Origin: Parvularculaceae bacterium
GTDB lineage: Bacteria; Pseudomonadota; Alphaproteobacteria; Caulobacterales; Parvularculaceae
Reading direction: 5' to 3'
DNA length: 63,492 nt
Assembly (NCBI GenBank): GCA_013389105.1
Contig: JACADZ010000066.1
Span: 1 to 63,492 of the forward strand
Positions 34,691 to 43,858 of the stretch are shown here, piece by piece (within the stretch, counting starts at the first letter, position 1; each line of letters opens with the position of its first letter). A program made the position numbers and the translations under genes. Under the pieces are notes generated by a model that was not told the origin of the DNA, made no database searches, and saw only the letters and a list, made by a program, of their open reading frames with translations.

Positions 34691-37069
34691 CTAGAAATGC
34701 ATCCGCGCCGTGACGCCGAAAGTGCGCGGCTGGTTGGTGTGGAAGCCGAGGCGCGCCCGGCCGCCCCGTTCGCGGTCGAAGGCGAGCAGGGCGTTTTCAT
34801 CGGTCACGTTGTTCACGTAGAAGATGAGATCGGTCTTGTCCCAGGTGATGCCTGCGCTCAGGTTGACGATCTGATACGACGGCAGTTCAAGGTCGAGCAC
34901 CGTCGCATTGAGGCCCGTCGCGCCGCCGAACGCGAGGCCGGAGACGAAGCTGCGCGGGTTGCCTTCCTGGTCGCCGGGCTGAGTATAACGCGAACTGATA
35001 TGCTGGAACGACCCCGCGAGGAATCCTTCCGCCTTGCCGCCGATCGGGAAGCTGTATTGAGCGCTCGCCGCCAGCTGGAGCTTCGGCACGGACGCAAGCC
35101 GGTTTCCGTCGCGAATGCCGCCGATCACGTCGGTCGGGTCGACCGTGGTGTTGTTCGGAAGCGTCGAGTCGAACTCCGCCGACACCCAGTTGCCTGAGAG
35201 CGACACGTCGAAACCCTCGAACAATTCGGCGCCGAGTTCAGCCTCGAAGCCGAGCGTGTGCGCCTTCGGCACGTTGAACGAGATGCGCGATGAACAGGTG
35301 CCGGCGTCGACCGTGACCTGAAGGTTTTTGATGTCAGTGTAGTAGCCGGCCGCATTGAAGGTAACGCGACCCGAGTTCACCTTCACCCCGCCCTCGTAGT
35401 TCCATAGCGTTTCGTCGTCGTAATCCTGGAAGCTGCCGAACAACGCCACGTCGGCCGGCGAGCAGAGCGGCACGTTGAGCGGATCGTTGACGCCGCCGAG
35501 ACGGAATCCCTTCGACGCCTGGGCGTTGAGCGTCACCGCGTCCGACACGTCGTAGGAAAGCAGGAAACGCGGCGAGAAGCCGTCGGACTGGGTCGAATCC
35601 GTCCGATTGTCGCCGTTGGAGAACAGGCCGCCCGAAACGAAGGCGCGTTCCTCCTTGAAGTCGTAGTAGCGGGCGCCAGCCGTGATGTCGAACCGGTCGG
35701 TGAGCGCGAGGGTCGCTTCGCCGAATACGGCGAATTGCTTGATGTCGTAAGGGAGATCCGCCGAATAGGGAGAATCCGACGGGAAGGCCCCGTTGGTCGC
35801 GGCCGCCGTGCCGGGACCGAAGCGCAGGTCGGTGAAGACGTCGTAGCCGGGGGTCGGCAGGCGCTGCGCATAATTGCGCTCGATATCGGTGTAGAAGACG
35901 CCGAGCAGCCACTGCAACCGGCTCTCATAGTCCGAAGCGAGACGCGCCTCCTGCGTGAAGGTCTTCAGCTGCGTCGTGTCGCGCAGGTTCGATGGAATGA
36001 GATAGGCGGCCGGCGCGTAACCAAGATCGATCGACACCGAGTGCGTGAGCGCGCTGGCGTCGCGCGACACCAGAATGTCGCGGGCCTGATAGCTGGTGAT
36101 CGAGGTGAGAGAGACCGGCCCCATGTCCCATTCGGCGTTCAGGTCGGACATAATGAAACGGTCTTCAAAAGCCTCCTGCAGCAGCAAATGCTGCCGACGT
36201 TCCTGAAAGTTCACCGCCGGACGGGTGGTCGTGAACGGATTGGCGTAGAGGTTGTAGACCTCCTGCCGGTTGAAGCCGTCGACATTGATGTCCTGATAGG
36301 TGAAGCGAGGCGTAATCGCGATGTCCGGTGTCGGCTCCCAGCGAAGCGAGACGCGCGCGCCATAACGGTTGCCGTCATTGACGTCATTGGTGATCGTTCC
36401 GCCTTCGCCCAGCGCGTCAATGAAGCCTGGATAGATCGTGCCAAAGGCAACGATCCGAAGCGCGGCGTTATCGCTGATCGGGAAGTTGACCGCGCCCTTG
36501 AGGTGTCCGCCGGTTCCCCCCTCTTCGACCTGGTTGACGTTGCCCTCCAGGGTTCCTTCGAACTCGCCAATCTTCGGCTGATTGGTGATGTAGCGAATGG
36601 TGCCGCCGATATTGCCGGAGCCGTAAAGCGTGCCTTGCGGGCCGCGAAGGGTTTCGACGCGGTTGAGATCAAACAGTTCGAGATCCGGCGTGAACAGGGA
36701 TAGTGAGACGACAGACTCATCGAGATAAACCCCGACCTGTTCCTTGACGCCTGGCTGGTCGCGCACGATCTGACCCGCCGAGACGCCGCGAATGCCGACC
36801 TGGCTCTGACCAGGGCCAAGGTTTTGGATGGCGAGACCGGCGACGCTGCGGGCGATATCCTCAAGGTTCTGCGCGCCGGTGCGCTGGATGTCGTCCTGGG
36901 TCTGCGCGTTCACCGAGAACGGCACGTCCTGAATCGCCTGGGCGCGCTTCGTCGCGGTGACGATGATCTCGTCTTCTGCGGCCTCGTCCTGCGAGAAGGC
37001 CGGCGACACCGCGACCAGCGCGGTCGCCGCGGCGCTCGTTAAAAGTCGCACTTTGCCAAAAAATCTCAT
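34691..37069 (-). CDS. TonB-dependent outer membrane receptor
   Basis: 792-residue receptor. A signal peptide (MRFFGKVRLLTSAAATALVA ... AFS) is followed by the TonB box-like DEIIVTATKR. The plug domain contains DVPFSVNAQTQDDIQRTGAQ, VGIRGVSAGQ and LNRVETLRGPQGTLYGSG. A long beta-barrel ends in the aromatic RMHF. ATG 37069 positions the signal peptide. The ligand is not clear; the plug resembles the large group of sphingomonad/caulobacter receptors annotated for siderophores or carbohydrates. No regulator or partner gene is adjacent. Confidence 0.9.
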   Translation of the reverse strand: MRFFGKVRLLTSAAATALVAVSPAFSQDEAAEDEIIVTATKRAQAIQDVPFSVNAQTQDDIQRTGAQNLEDIARSVAGLAIQNLGPGQSQVGIRGVSAGQIVRDQPGVKEQVGVYLDESVVSLSLFTPDLELFDLNRVETLRGPQGTLYGSGNIGGTIRYITNQPKIGEFEGTLEGNVNQVEEGGTGGHLKGAVNFPISDNAALRIVAFGTIYPGFIDALGEGGTITNDVNDGNRYGARVSLRWEPTPDIAITPRFTYQDINVDGFNRQEVYNLYANPFTTTRPAVNFQERRQHLLLQEAFEDRFIMSDLNAEWDMGPVSLTSITSYQARDILVSRDASALTHSVSIDLGYAPAAYLIPSNLRDTTQLKTFTQEARLASDYESRLQWLLGVFYTDIERNYAQRLPTPGYDVFTDLRFGPGTAAATNGAFPSDSPYSADLPYDIKQFAVFGEATLALTDRFDITAGARYYDFKEERAFVSGGLFSNGDNRTDSTQSDGFSPRFLLSYDVSDAVTLNAQASKGFRLGGVNDPLNVPLCSPADVALFGSFQDYDDETLWNYEGGVKVNSGRVTFNAAGYYTDIKNLQVTVDAGTCSSRISFNVPKAHTLGFEAELGAELFEGFDVSLSGNWVSAEFDSTLPNNTTVDPTDVIGGIRDGNRLASVPKLQLAASAQYSFPIGGKAEGFLAGSFQHISSRYTQPGDQEGNPRSFVSGLAFGGATGLNATVLDLELPSYQIVNLSAGITWDKTDLIFYVNNVTDENALLAFDRERGGRARLGFHTNQPRTFGVTARMHF

Positions 37070-37243
37070 CAGTCCCTCCCGATGCCTGACCCAATCGAAC
37101 GAGGCCGCCGATCGACACAGAAGCTCCGGTCGAACCGGCCTGATTCCCATGGTTAATAGCACGCCGGCAGGGCTTCAGGAAACCGGGAGGGCTGCAGGGC
37201 GACGACCAGGAGGGGCGCACGTGTTGCGGCGCGGCATCACAGA

Positions 37244-38347
37244 TCAACGCGGCGCCGCCCCGAATGTCGGGAGGTTTCGTCCCTTCAACTGGGCGTAAAA
37301 GATCGGCACGAGCGCGCGCGTGTAGCGCGGGGTCTCGTCCGGCGCGAGGTGCGACCACTCGGGAATCTCGTAGCCCTGCAGTTCAGGATGGTCCTGGAAG
37401 GCGACGCCGACTGAAGCGGTTTCGCGCAGGAGCCGGTCCCAGAACTGCGCCCGGGGAAAACCGTTGTCTTCAGCGACGGAGAACATCCCGTCATAGGGAA
37501 GACGGATAAACGCGACCTCGCCGCCTCGCGCCCGGATCTTGTCGATGTTGGCTTTCACCTCCGCAATGACGGCGCCGACCGCTTCGGGCGGCATCGGCCC
37601 CGACGGCGCCCCGGGCGGCGGCGCCGATTGCTCGATGACGAGTCGCCAATGGTATTTCGCCTCGTCAAGATAGAGGGGATCTTCGACGACGCGCGCCCAC
37701 ATTCTCGCGTTGCGATCGCGATCGAGCGTCTCGAGCTTGCGCGGATCGAAGCGGGGCTTCATCCCCTCGCGCAACGGAAACGGCCAAATCGCGACCTGGC
37801 GTTTCGGGCGCGACTGTTCGTCCATGAAAGCGAGCGTCTCCTCAAGGGGAATCGACAGGAAATAGTCGGCACGCTGAGCAAGCGTCTGTTCGCGGTAGTA
37901 TTTGACGACCTCCTCGCGCGGCCCGCCGTCGCCGGTGAAAAACAGGAACGCCGTCACGTCTACGATGACGAGACCCTTGAAGCTCTCGTCCTCGGCGAGA
38001 TCCTTCAGGAAGATGCGCGGGCTGGTGCCGACCTGCGCCAGCTGCACCGGCCTCACGCCCGACAGTTCCTCCCAGACGTCGAGATCGATATCGAACAGCG
38101 AGCGCGAGGACCCTATAATGACGGTGGCGCCGTCTTTCGCCTTGCGCCGCGCCTCGGCCCAGATCGCATTCGTGTCGCGATAGTCGCCCGGGATCAGCCC
38201 CTTCCCTCGCCAGAAAAACTCCCAGCCGGCAGTCAAAAACGCGGTTGCGACCAGCGCGCCGAGGACGATCGCGCGCCAGGGCCGCCCCGGAACCGGGCGA
38301 TCGACATGCTCGGGATCGAAAAAGAGCAGCGGCTTTCGTTTCGTCAT
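37244..38347 (-). CDS. SGNH-like protein paired with MBOAT acyltransferase (AlgJ/AlgX-type role)
   Basis: 367 residues with one N-terminal membrane helix (RAIVLGALVATAFLTAGWEF), so mostly periplasmic. VIIGSSRSLFDIDL has an SGNH-like nucleophile serine region, and the C-terminal EWSHLAPDETPRYTRAL has the expected histidine. The gene lies 16 bp downstream of the MBOAT gene. Such pairs move acetyl groups across the membrane (MBOAT) onto extracellular glycans (SGNH partner). The acceptor polymer is unknown. Confidence 0.7.
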   Translation of the reverse strand: MTKRKPLLFFDPEHVDRPVPGRPWRAIVLGALVATAFLTAGWEFFWRGKGLIPGDYRDTNAIWAEARRKAKDGATVIIGSSRSLFDIDLDVWEELSGVRPVQLAQVGTSPRIFLKDLAEDESFKGLVIVDVTAFLFFTGDGGPREEVVKYYREQTLAQRADYFLSIPLEETLAFMDEQSRPKRQVAIWPFPLREGMKPRFDPRKLETLDRDRNARMWARVVEDPLYLDEAKYHWRLVIEQSAPPPGAPSGPMPPEAVGAVIAEVKANIDKIRARGGEVAFIRLPYDGMFSVAEDNGFPRAQFWDRLLRETASVGVAFQDHPELQGYEIPEWSHLAPDETPRYTRALVPIFYAQLKGRNLPTFGAAPR

Positions 38348-38363
38348 CGCGGCGAACCTGCGG

Positions 38364-39785
38364 TCAGAACTGGAAGTAGATGAAGGCGCTGTCGGACCCT
38401 TGCGTCGCGACCAGCATGAACAACATGAAGGCGAGAAGCGCGGCGATCAGCCATTTCGGCGTCGCGGCCGCCACCGCTTCGATCGTGGTCGCGCGCATGC
38501 GCCAGTGCGCGAACACCATGCCGGCGACGACAATCAGCGCCGGCACGATCTCGTTGTAATAGAGAACTTTCTCCGGCTTCGGCGCGAGGGCGAACATCGA
38601 GGCGAGCATGGTCGAGGCATCGGCGAAATTCTGCGCCCGGAAGAACACCCAGGTGATGTTGACGAGGAAATAGGTGAGCAGCGCCATCGCCGCCTTGAAC
38701 CAGAGCGACTTGAACCATTCCTGCGTCGGAATTGCTTCGCGCAGGGCGCGTTCGGCGGCAAGATACAGGCCGTGAAGGCCGCCCCAGACGACAAAGGTCC
38801 AGCTCGCGCCGTGCCAGAGGCCGCCGAGCAGCATGGTGATCATGAGATTGGCGTAAGTTCGGGTGCGTCCCTTCTGATTGCCGCCGAGCGGGATATAGAG
38901 ATAGTCGCGGAGCCAGGTGGAAAGGGAGATGTGCCAGCGGCGCCAGAAATCGGAGAATCCGATCGCCGCGTAAGGGTAGAGGAAGTTGTTGGGCAGCGCG
39001 AAGCCGAGGCAGAGCGCCGCCCCGACCGCCGTCGTCGAATAGCCGGAGAAGTCGAAGAATATCTGCCCGGAGAAAGCAAGGACGCCCGTCCAGGCGTCGA
39101 GCGGATGCAGGGCTTTGCCGGCGCCGAAAGCGGCGTCCGCCGCAGGCGCGAGGAAGGAGTCCGCGAGCACGACCTTCTCGAACAGTCCGACGGTCATGAG
39201 CACAAGGCCCCAGTAGAACTGATCCCGCGTCGCGACCTTCGGCTCCGCGAACTGGGGCACTAGCTGCGACGGCCTGACGATCGGGCCGGCGACGAGTTGG
39301 GGAAAGAATGTCACGAACAGCGCAAAATCGAGAAAGGACTTCGTGGGCGCGGCGCGGCGCAGATAAACGTCCAGCGTGTAGGCGAGCGTCTGGAACGTGT
39401 AGAACGAGATGCCGACCGGGAGGATGATATTCCACTCCGGCGCCTTGTAGGCGATGCCCATCGCGCTGACGGCCGCGGTGAAGTTTTCGAGCAGGAACCC
39501 GCCATACTTGAAGTAGCTCAGCATGCCGAGATTGCCCGCGAGCGAAAGCATGAGGAACATGCGCCGGCTTGCTTCGGTCTTCGCGCCGGCCATCCAGCGC
39601 GCGGCGAACCAGTCCACAATCGTCGAGAACAGCAGGAGCAGGACGAAGGGCGGGCTCCATGCGCCATAGAAGATGAGACTCGCGATCAGGAGGTTGATCT
39701 TCTTGACCCGCCACGGCAGCGCCGCATTGTGCAGCGCGACGACAATCGCGAAGAAGACCACGAAGGTCAGCGAATTGAACAGCAA
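38364..39785 (-). CDS. MBOAT family O-acyltransferase (AlgI-like)
   Basis: 473-residue polytopic membrane protein. The family core is FSDFWRRWHISLSTWLRDYL, then YIPLGGNQKG, then GLWHGASWTFVVWGGLHG with the catalytic histidine. The start is taken as TTG 39785, which gives MLFNSLTFVVFF, the standard AlgI N-terminus, with a GGGGAG sequence eight bases ahead. Longer in-frame starts would add unrelated residues overlapping the divergent aminotransferase. It probably acylates an exopolysaccharide or cell-wall glycan with the SGNH partner. Confidence 0.88.
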   Translation of the reverse strand: MLFNSLTFVVFFAIVVALHNAALPWRVKKINLLIASLIFYGAWSPPFVLLLLFSTIVDWFAARWMAGAKTEASRRMFLMLSLAGNLGMLSYFKYGGFLLENFTAAVSAMGIAYKAPEWNIILPVGISFYTFQTLAYTLDVYLRRAAPTKSFLDFALFVTFFPQLVAGPIVRPSQLVPQFAEPKVATRDQFYWGLVLMTVGLFEKVVLADSFLAPAADAAFGAGKALHPLDAWTGVLAFSGQIFFDFSGYSTTAVGAALCLGFALPNNFLYPYAAIGFSDFWRRWHISLSTWLRDYLYIPLGGNQKGRTRTYANLMITMLLGGLWHGASWTFVVWGGLHGLYLAAERALREAIPTQEWFKSLWFKAAMALLTYFLVNITWVFFRAQNFADASTMLASMFALAPKPEKVLYYNEIVPALIVVAGMVFAHWRMRATTIEAVAAATPKWLIAALLAFMLFMLVATQGSDSAFIYFQF

Positions 39786-39941
39786 AAAAACGCTCTCCCC
39801 GCGCTTGGGCGGCCCGGCGTATAGCCGCGTTCGCCATGGCGGCAAATGGCCGGAACATCTTCGACCGGAGACTTCCTGGCCTGCGGCTGGCCCGGCGCCG
39901 GGCGCATCGTGTAAAGACGGCCGGCAGCCGCGACGCCAGCC

Positions 39942-40880
39942 ATGACCCACTCCACTCACGCCTTCGTGCCCGACGCACGCAACGACAAGATCCTCATTGA
40001 CATCGACGGGAAGCTTCATCCGCGGGCGGAGGCCAAGGTCTCGGTCTTTGATTCCGGCTTCGTTCTAGGCGACGGCGTTTGGGAGGGTCTGCGTGTTCAT
40101 CCGGGCCCGGACGGCAAGGGCGTCATCGCCTTTCTCGACCGCCATCTGAAGCGGCTCTACGAGGGGGCCAAGACTCTCGACTTCAGGATGAATGTCGGGC
40201 CGGAAGCCATGAGGGCGCGCCTTTACGCCTGCCTTGACGCCAATGACGCGCATGAGGGCGTTCATATCCGCCTCATGGTGACCCGCGGCGTGAAGGCGAC
40301 GCCCTATCAGGACCCGCGCGCGACCATCAGCCCGCCGACGATCGTCATCATCCCTGAATTCAAGACGCCGCTCCCCGAGACGGCGAGCGCCGGGAAGACT
40401 CTCTTCACCGTGCATGTGCGGCGCGGGTTCCCCGACGTGCAGGACCAGAAGCTCAACTCCCACTCGAAGCTCAACTGCATCATGGCCTGCATTCAGGCGG
40501 CCTATGCCGGCGCCGACGAGGCGCTGATGCTCGACCCCCACGGCTTCGTCGCCACCTGCAATTCGACGCATTTCTTCATCGTGCGGAACGGCGCGCTCTG
40601 GACCTCCCCGGGCGATTACTGCCTCGGCGGCATCACCCGCGGCCTGGTGCTTGAACTTGCCCGTGCGAACGGGATGGCGGCTTACGAGAAGAACTTCTCC
40701 CTGACCGATGTTTACGGCGCCGAGGAAGCGTTCATCACCGGCACGTTCGCCGGCGTCACGCCCGTCAGCGTCATCGACGGGCGTCGGATCTCGGACGGTC
40801 CCGGCCCGATGGTCAAACGGCTGCAGGGACTATACCGAGAGCGGGTCGCCGCGGAAGCCGCGCGCGGGCGCCGACCCTAA
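39942..40880 (+). CDS. Branched-chain aminotransferase-like class IV PLP protein
   Basis: 312-residue fold-type IV PLP protein. N-terminal landmarks are VSVFDSGFVLGDGVWEGLRV and FLDRHLKRLYEGAKTL. The likely PLP-lysine segment is QKLNSHSKLNCIMA, unlike the usual IKSLNLLPN or KAGGNY forms. Phosphate-binding loops are CNSTHFFIV and LGGITRGLV. The next gene begins directly after the stop and encodes a sulfotransferase-like protein. Plant and other eukaryotic 'BCAT-like' proteins join the two domains in one chain, so the pair probably works together. Reaction unknown. Confidence 0.75.
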   Translation: MTHSTHAFVPDARNDKILIDIDGKLHPRAEAKVSVFDSGFVLGDGVWEGLRVHPGPDGKGVIAFLDRHLKRLYEGAKTLDFRMNVGPEAMRARLYACLDANDAHEGVHIRLMVTRGVKATPYQDPRATISPPTIVIIPEFKTPLPETASAGKTLFTVHVRRGFPDVQDQKLNSHSKLNCIMACIQAAYAGADEALMLDPHGFVATCNSTHFFIVRNGALWTSPGDYCLGGITRGLVLELARANGMAAYEKNFSLTDVYGAEEAFITGTFAGVTPVSVIDGRRISDGPGPMVKRLQGLYRERVAAEAARGRRP

Positions 40881-41603
40881 ATGACCATCCGCATCTCCAT
40901 GTGGTCCGGTCCGCGCAACATTTCGACGACGATGATGCGCGCTTTCGAGAACCGCCCCGACACAACGGTAATCGACGAGCCCTTTTACGGCGCCTATCTC
41001 GCCCGCACGGGCGCGGAGCATCCCCTCCGGGTTGCGACGCTCGCGGAGTGGCCCAAAGATTTTCGCAGCGCTTTGGACTGGATGTCTGATGAGGGCGGCG
41101 CCTCTATCCGGTTTTTCAAGCACATCGCCTACCACCTCCCAGCCGACGCCGACCTGTCGTTCCTCCGCGAACACCGGAACTTCATTCTCATCCGCGACCC
41201 GAGGCTCATGGTCGCGTCGTTCGCGAAAAAGCATGACGACATAGCGCCGATCGTCGAAAGCTACGGCGTCTGCCGGCGCATTGCGAAGTCATGCGAGCGC
41301 GACGGCCTGCCCTGCCCGGCGGTCGACGCGGCCGACATCCTTGCCGATCCGCCGGGCATGATGCGCGCGCTTTGCGCGGCGCTCGACATTCCGTTTACGG
41401 AGCGCATGCTCTCTTGGCCGCCGGGACCGCGCCCCACGGACGGTCCCTGGGCGCCGCACTGGTACGACGCGGTCAACGCCTCGACCGGTTTTCGGAAGGC
41501 GGCGGCCCCCGAGCCCACGCTCGATCCGGAGCTTGAGCGCATCGCGGCGCTCGCATCGGGGGATTACGATTTTTTCCGTCAACGCCGGCTGCGGACCGGG
41601 TAG
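40881..41603 (+). CDS. Sulfotransferase-like protein paired with the BCAT-like gene
   Basis: 240 residues with a P-loop-like N-terminus, ISMWSGPRNISTTMMRAF, matching the PAPS 5'-phosphosulfate-binding loop position of sulfotransferases. ILIRDPRLMVASFAKK matches the 3'-phosphate motif. DEPFYGAYL lies between them. The ATG follows the TAA of the aminotransferase without a gap, so the genes are coupled. Whether it transfers sulfate, or acts as another nucleotide-binding transferase, is not known. Confidence 0.68.
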   Translation: MTIRISMWSGPRNISTTMMRAFENRPDTTVIDEPFYGAYLARTGAEHPLRVATLAEWPKDFRSALDWMSDEGGASIRFFKHIAYHLPADADLSFLREHRNFILIRDPRLMVASFAKKHDDIAPIVESYGVCRRIAKSCERDGLPCPAVDAADILADPPGMMRALCAALDIPFTERMLSWPPGPRPTDGPWAPHWYDAVNASTGFRKAAAPEPTLDPELERIAALASGDYDFFRQRRLRTG

Positions 41604-41607
41604 ATGT

Positions 41608-42255
41608 TCAGTGCAAGGGCGCGTCGCCGTGCCGCGCGGACGCCCATTCCGGCGACAACATCGCGCCAGTGACGCCGAGGCTCTTGAGCGCCTTGCTCCA
41701 AGAGTCGCCGGGATTGTCGGCGAAAACGAGCGCGGGGTCCGCTTTTGAATGCACCCAGGCGTTGACGGCGAACTCCGCCTCGAGCTGGCCGCCGGCCCAG
41801 CCCGCATGCCCGATGGCGACCAGAAAGCGCGCGGGCGGCGGCCGGTTCCGGCCGCGTCCGCCAATGTCGGCCAGAATTTCGCGCGATGTCGTCACCCCGA
41901 TGCCGGGACAAATTTCGACGGTCGCCTCGGTTCTGTAATCGAGGGTGTGCAGGACGACCCCGCGCTCGGTCTGCACCGGGCCGCCGAAATAGACGGGGTC
42001 TCCGCCGACGCCTTCACGCGGGTCGATGTCGAGCTGCTCGAGAAGTTCCCCGAGTTCGACGTCGCCAAGCGGCTTGTTCACGATGACGCCCATCGCATGA
42101 TCCTTGTCATGGGCGCACATCAGGATGACGGAATGCTCGAAGCGCGGGTCGCGCATGTTGGGCATGGCGATCAGGAGGTGGCCGGCCACGAAATCCCAGC
42201 CCGCCCTTCGCGGCGCGGCGCGCTTCCCGGACTTTGTCTTTCGATCGGTCGCCAT
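41608..42255 (-). CDS. yqgE: YqgE/AlgH family protein (UPF0301)
   Basis: 215 residues. The family is recognised by GHLLIAMPNMRDPRFEHSV, then CAHDKDHAMGVIVNKPL, YFGGPVQTERGVVLH and IGHAGWAGGQLEAEF. The biochemical role is unsettled. ATG 42255 is chosen over an adjacent TTG. It is convergent with the sulfotransferase gene. Confidence 0.9.
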   Translation of the reverse strand: MATDRKTKSGKRAAPRRAGWDFVAGHLLIAMPNMRDPRFEHSVILMCAHDKDHAMGVIVNKPLGDVELGELLEQLDIDPREGVGGDPVYFGGPVQTERGVVLHTLDYRTEATVEICPGIGVTTSREILADIGGRGRNRPPPARFLVAIGHAGWAGGQLEAEFAVNAWVHSKADPALVFADNPGDSWSKALKSLGVTGAMLSPEWASARHGDAPLH

Positions 42256-42369
42256 CAAACAAAGCTATGGACTCGCCGGGCCGCTGGCAAGCAGGCCGCG
42301 AGGACGACTTGACCGCCGCGTGGTTCCGCGCTTGGACCTGAAGTTGCATTCGCGCAACGGGAGAAGATC

Positions 42370-42852
42370 ATGACGATCAAGGTCGGCGATAAGGTGCCTT
42401 CGGTTCCGGTGACGCTGGCGACGCCGGACGGTCCGCAAAAGACGGATACGGCCGAGGTTCTCGGCAAGGGGAAGGTGGCGCTGTTCGCCGTGCCTGGCGC
42501 CTTCACCCCCACCTGCTCGGCCAAACATCTGCCGGGGTTTGTCGAACAGGCCGAGGCCTTCAAGAAAAAGGGCGTCAGCAAGATCGTATGCATGTCGGTC
42601 AATGACGCATTCGTGATGAAGGCGTGGGGGAAGGATCAGAACGCTTTCGGCAAGGTCGAAATGCTTGCTGACGGCAACGCGGATTTTGCTCGCGCGCTCG
42701 GCCTCCAGCTTGACGCCAGGGGCTTCGGCATGGGCGAGCGCTCGCAGCGCTTCTCGGCGATCCTTGAAGACGGCGTGGTCAAGAAGCTGAACATAGAAGC
42801 GCCGGGCGCGTTCGAAGTGTCGAGCGCCGACTATATGCTGAAGCAGCTTTAG
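42370..42852 (+). CDS. Peroxiredoxin (Prx5 type)
   Basis: 160-residue thiol peroxidase reducing H2O2 and organic hydroperoxides. The peroxidatic cysteine C49 lies in VPGAFTPTCS. The FVEQAEAFKKKGVSKIVCMSVND and ERSQRFSAILEDG segments are typical of bacterial Prx5, usually glutaredoxin-dependent. ATG 42370 has GGGAGAAG ahead. No neighbouring redox gene is coupled. Confidence 0.92.
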   Translation: MTIKVGDKVPSVPVTLATPDGPQKTDTAEVLGKGKVALFAVPGAFTPTCSAKHLPGFVEQAEAFKKKGVSKIVCMSVNDAFVMKAWGKDQNAFGKVEMLADGNADFARALGLQLDARGFGMGERSQRFSAILEDGVVKKLNIEAPGAFEVSSADYMLKQL

Positions 42853-43039
42853 GCCCGAACGAAGCAGAAGCTGCCATTTCCGCCGCCGCGTAACCGCTCC
42901 GCGGGTCCAATTTCCGTGCGAGTTTCGCATTCGAAGCGCCTCAAGGCTTGAAAATCGCCTCATGGCGGTTGAATCTGCAAATTGGCGATGTGACGAAGCG
43001 GCCCTCGCCGCCTCGACCGCCCGCAGTAGGGGAGTTCGC

Positions 43040-43858
43040 ATGCTGAAGCCACGAGCAATCTGGATGTTGGCCGGGGCTGGGGCCCTTGGCCTCGTCGTGA
43101 GCGCGACGGCGCAGACTGATCGGCAGTCGGCCGGATCAGACAAGGCCGCGGCGCCAGTCGACGACGCGCCGATCATCTATCCGCGAAAATCGCGCGTGAA
43201 GTCTCCTGCGGCCGCCGCCGTGTCGGCAGAGGGACCCGCGAAATCCGCAGGAGAGGTCGACTGGGGCGCGGTGGATGCCGAGATGCAGAAAGCGGCCGAG
43301 GCCGAGGCCGATTTTCAGAGACAGGTGCGCACCATGGAGCTCACCCGCCGGCTGAGCACGGCGGAAAAGGAGAAGATGCGTCCGCGCGACGGCCTGCGAT
43401 CCGCCTCGGCGCGCCAGTTCCAGCAGGTCTCCGCCGCGGAGGTCGCCGAGACCCGAGTCCCGGTTCTGGCGCCGATGATGCCGGAGCTCGTCAGCACTAT
43501 GAAGGTCGCGGCGCGGGAGAATTCGTTCACGGCCTTCGCCGACATGGGGGACGGGGATTATGTCGAGGTGATCGGCACGCGCATGCGCGTCGTCGGCGGG
43601 ACTGAAGAAACCATGGCGATGCGCAAGAAGGCGCGCGCCGCCGCCATGCCGATGCTGGCGTCGCTCAGCGCGCCCTACGAGATCAGCCATCACGAGCAGG
43701 GTGTCGATCTCTCGTTCTCCCGTTTCAACGTCGCCTACCAGGTGTCGGTCTACTGCAAGGATCCGGCGGCGGATCCCCACTGCACGGGCGACGAGTTCGT
43801 CACCTCGATCGCCGACAGCCTCGCCATTCTCAACCGCAATACAGGAGCGCAGCCATGA
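43040..43858 (+). CDS. Exported protein of unknown function, coupled to an M23 peptidase
   Basis: 272 residues with an N-terminal signal-type helix (IWMLAGAGALGLVVSATA). An Ala/Pro-rich linker and a helical charged part follow (DAEMQKAAEAEADFQRQVRTM). A C-terminal globular domain, about 160-272, has ADMGDGDYVEVIGTRMRVVGG, YEISHHEQGVDLSFSRFNVAY and a cysteine pair in VYCKDPAADPHC. I do not recognise the family. ATG 43040 has GGAG six bases ahead. Its stop overlaps the start of the M23 lipoprotein (ATGA), so the two are made together, perhaps as an envelope enzyme and its partner. Confidence 0.6.
   Translation: MLKPRAIWMLAGAGALGLVVSATAQTDRQSAGSDKAAAPVDDAPIIYPRKSRVKSPAAAAVSAEGPAKSAGEVDWGAVDAEMQKAAEAEADFQRQVRTMELTRRLSTAEKEKMRPRDGLRSASARQFQQVSAAEVAETRVPVLAPMMPELVSTMKVAARENSFTAFADMGDGDYVEVIGTRMRVVGGTEETMAMRKKARAAAMPMLASLSAPYEISHHEQGVDLSFSRFNVAYQVSVYCKDPAADPHCTGDEFVTSIADSLAILNRNTGAQP

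Noticed and set aside
38344..39978. 544-codon minus-strand ORF in another frame of the MBOAT gene
   Set aside because: Arg-rich shadow; the MBOAT frame has clear family motifs.
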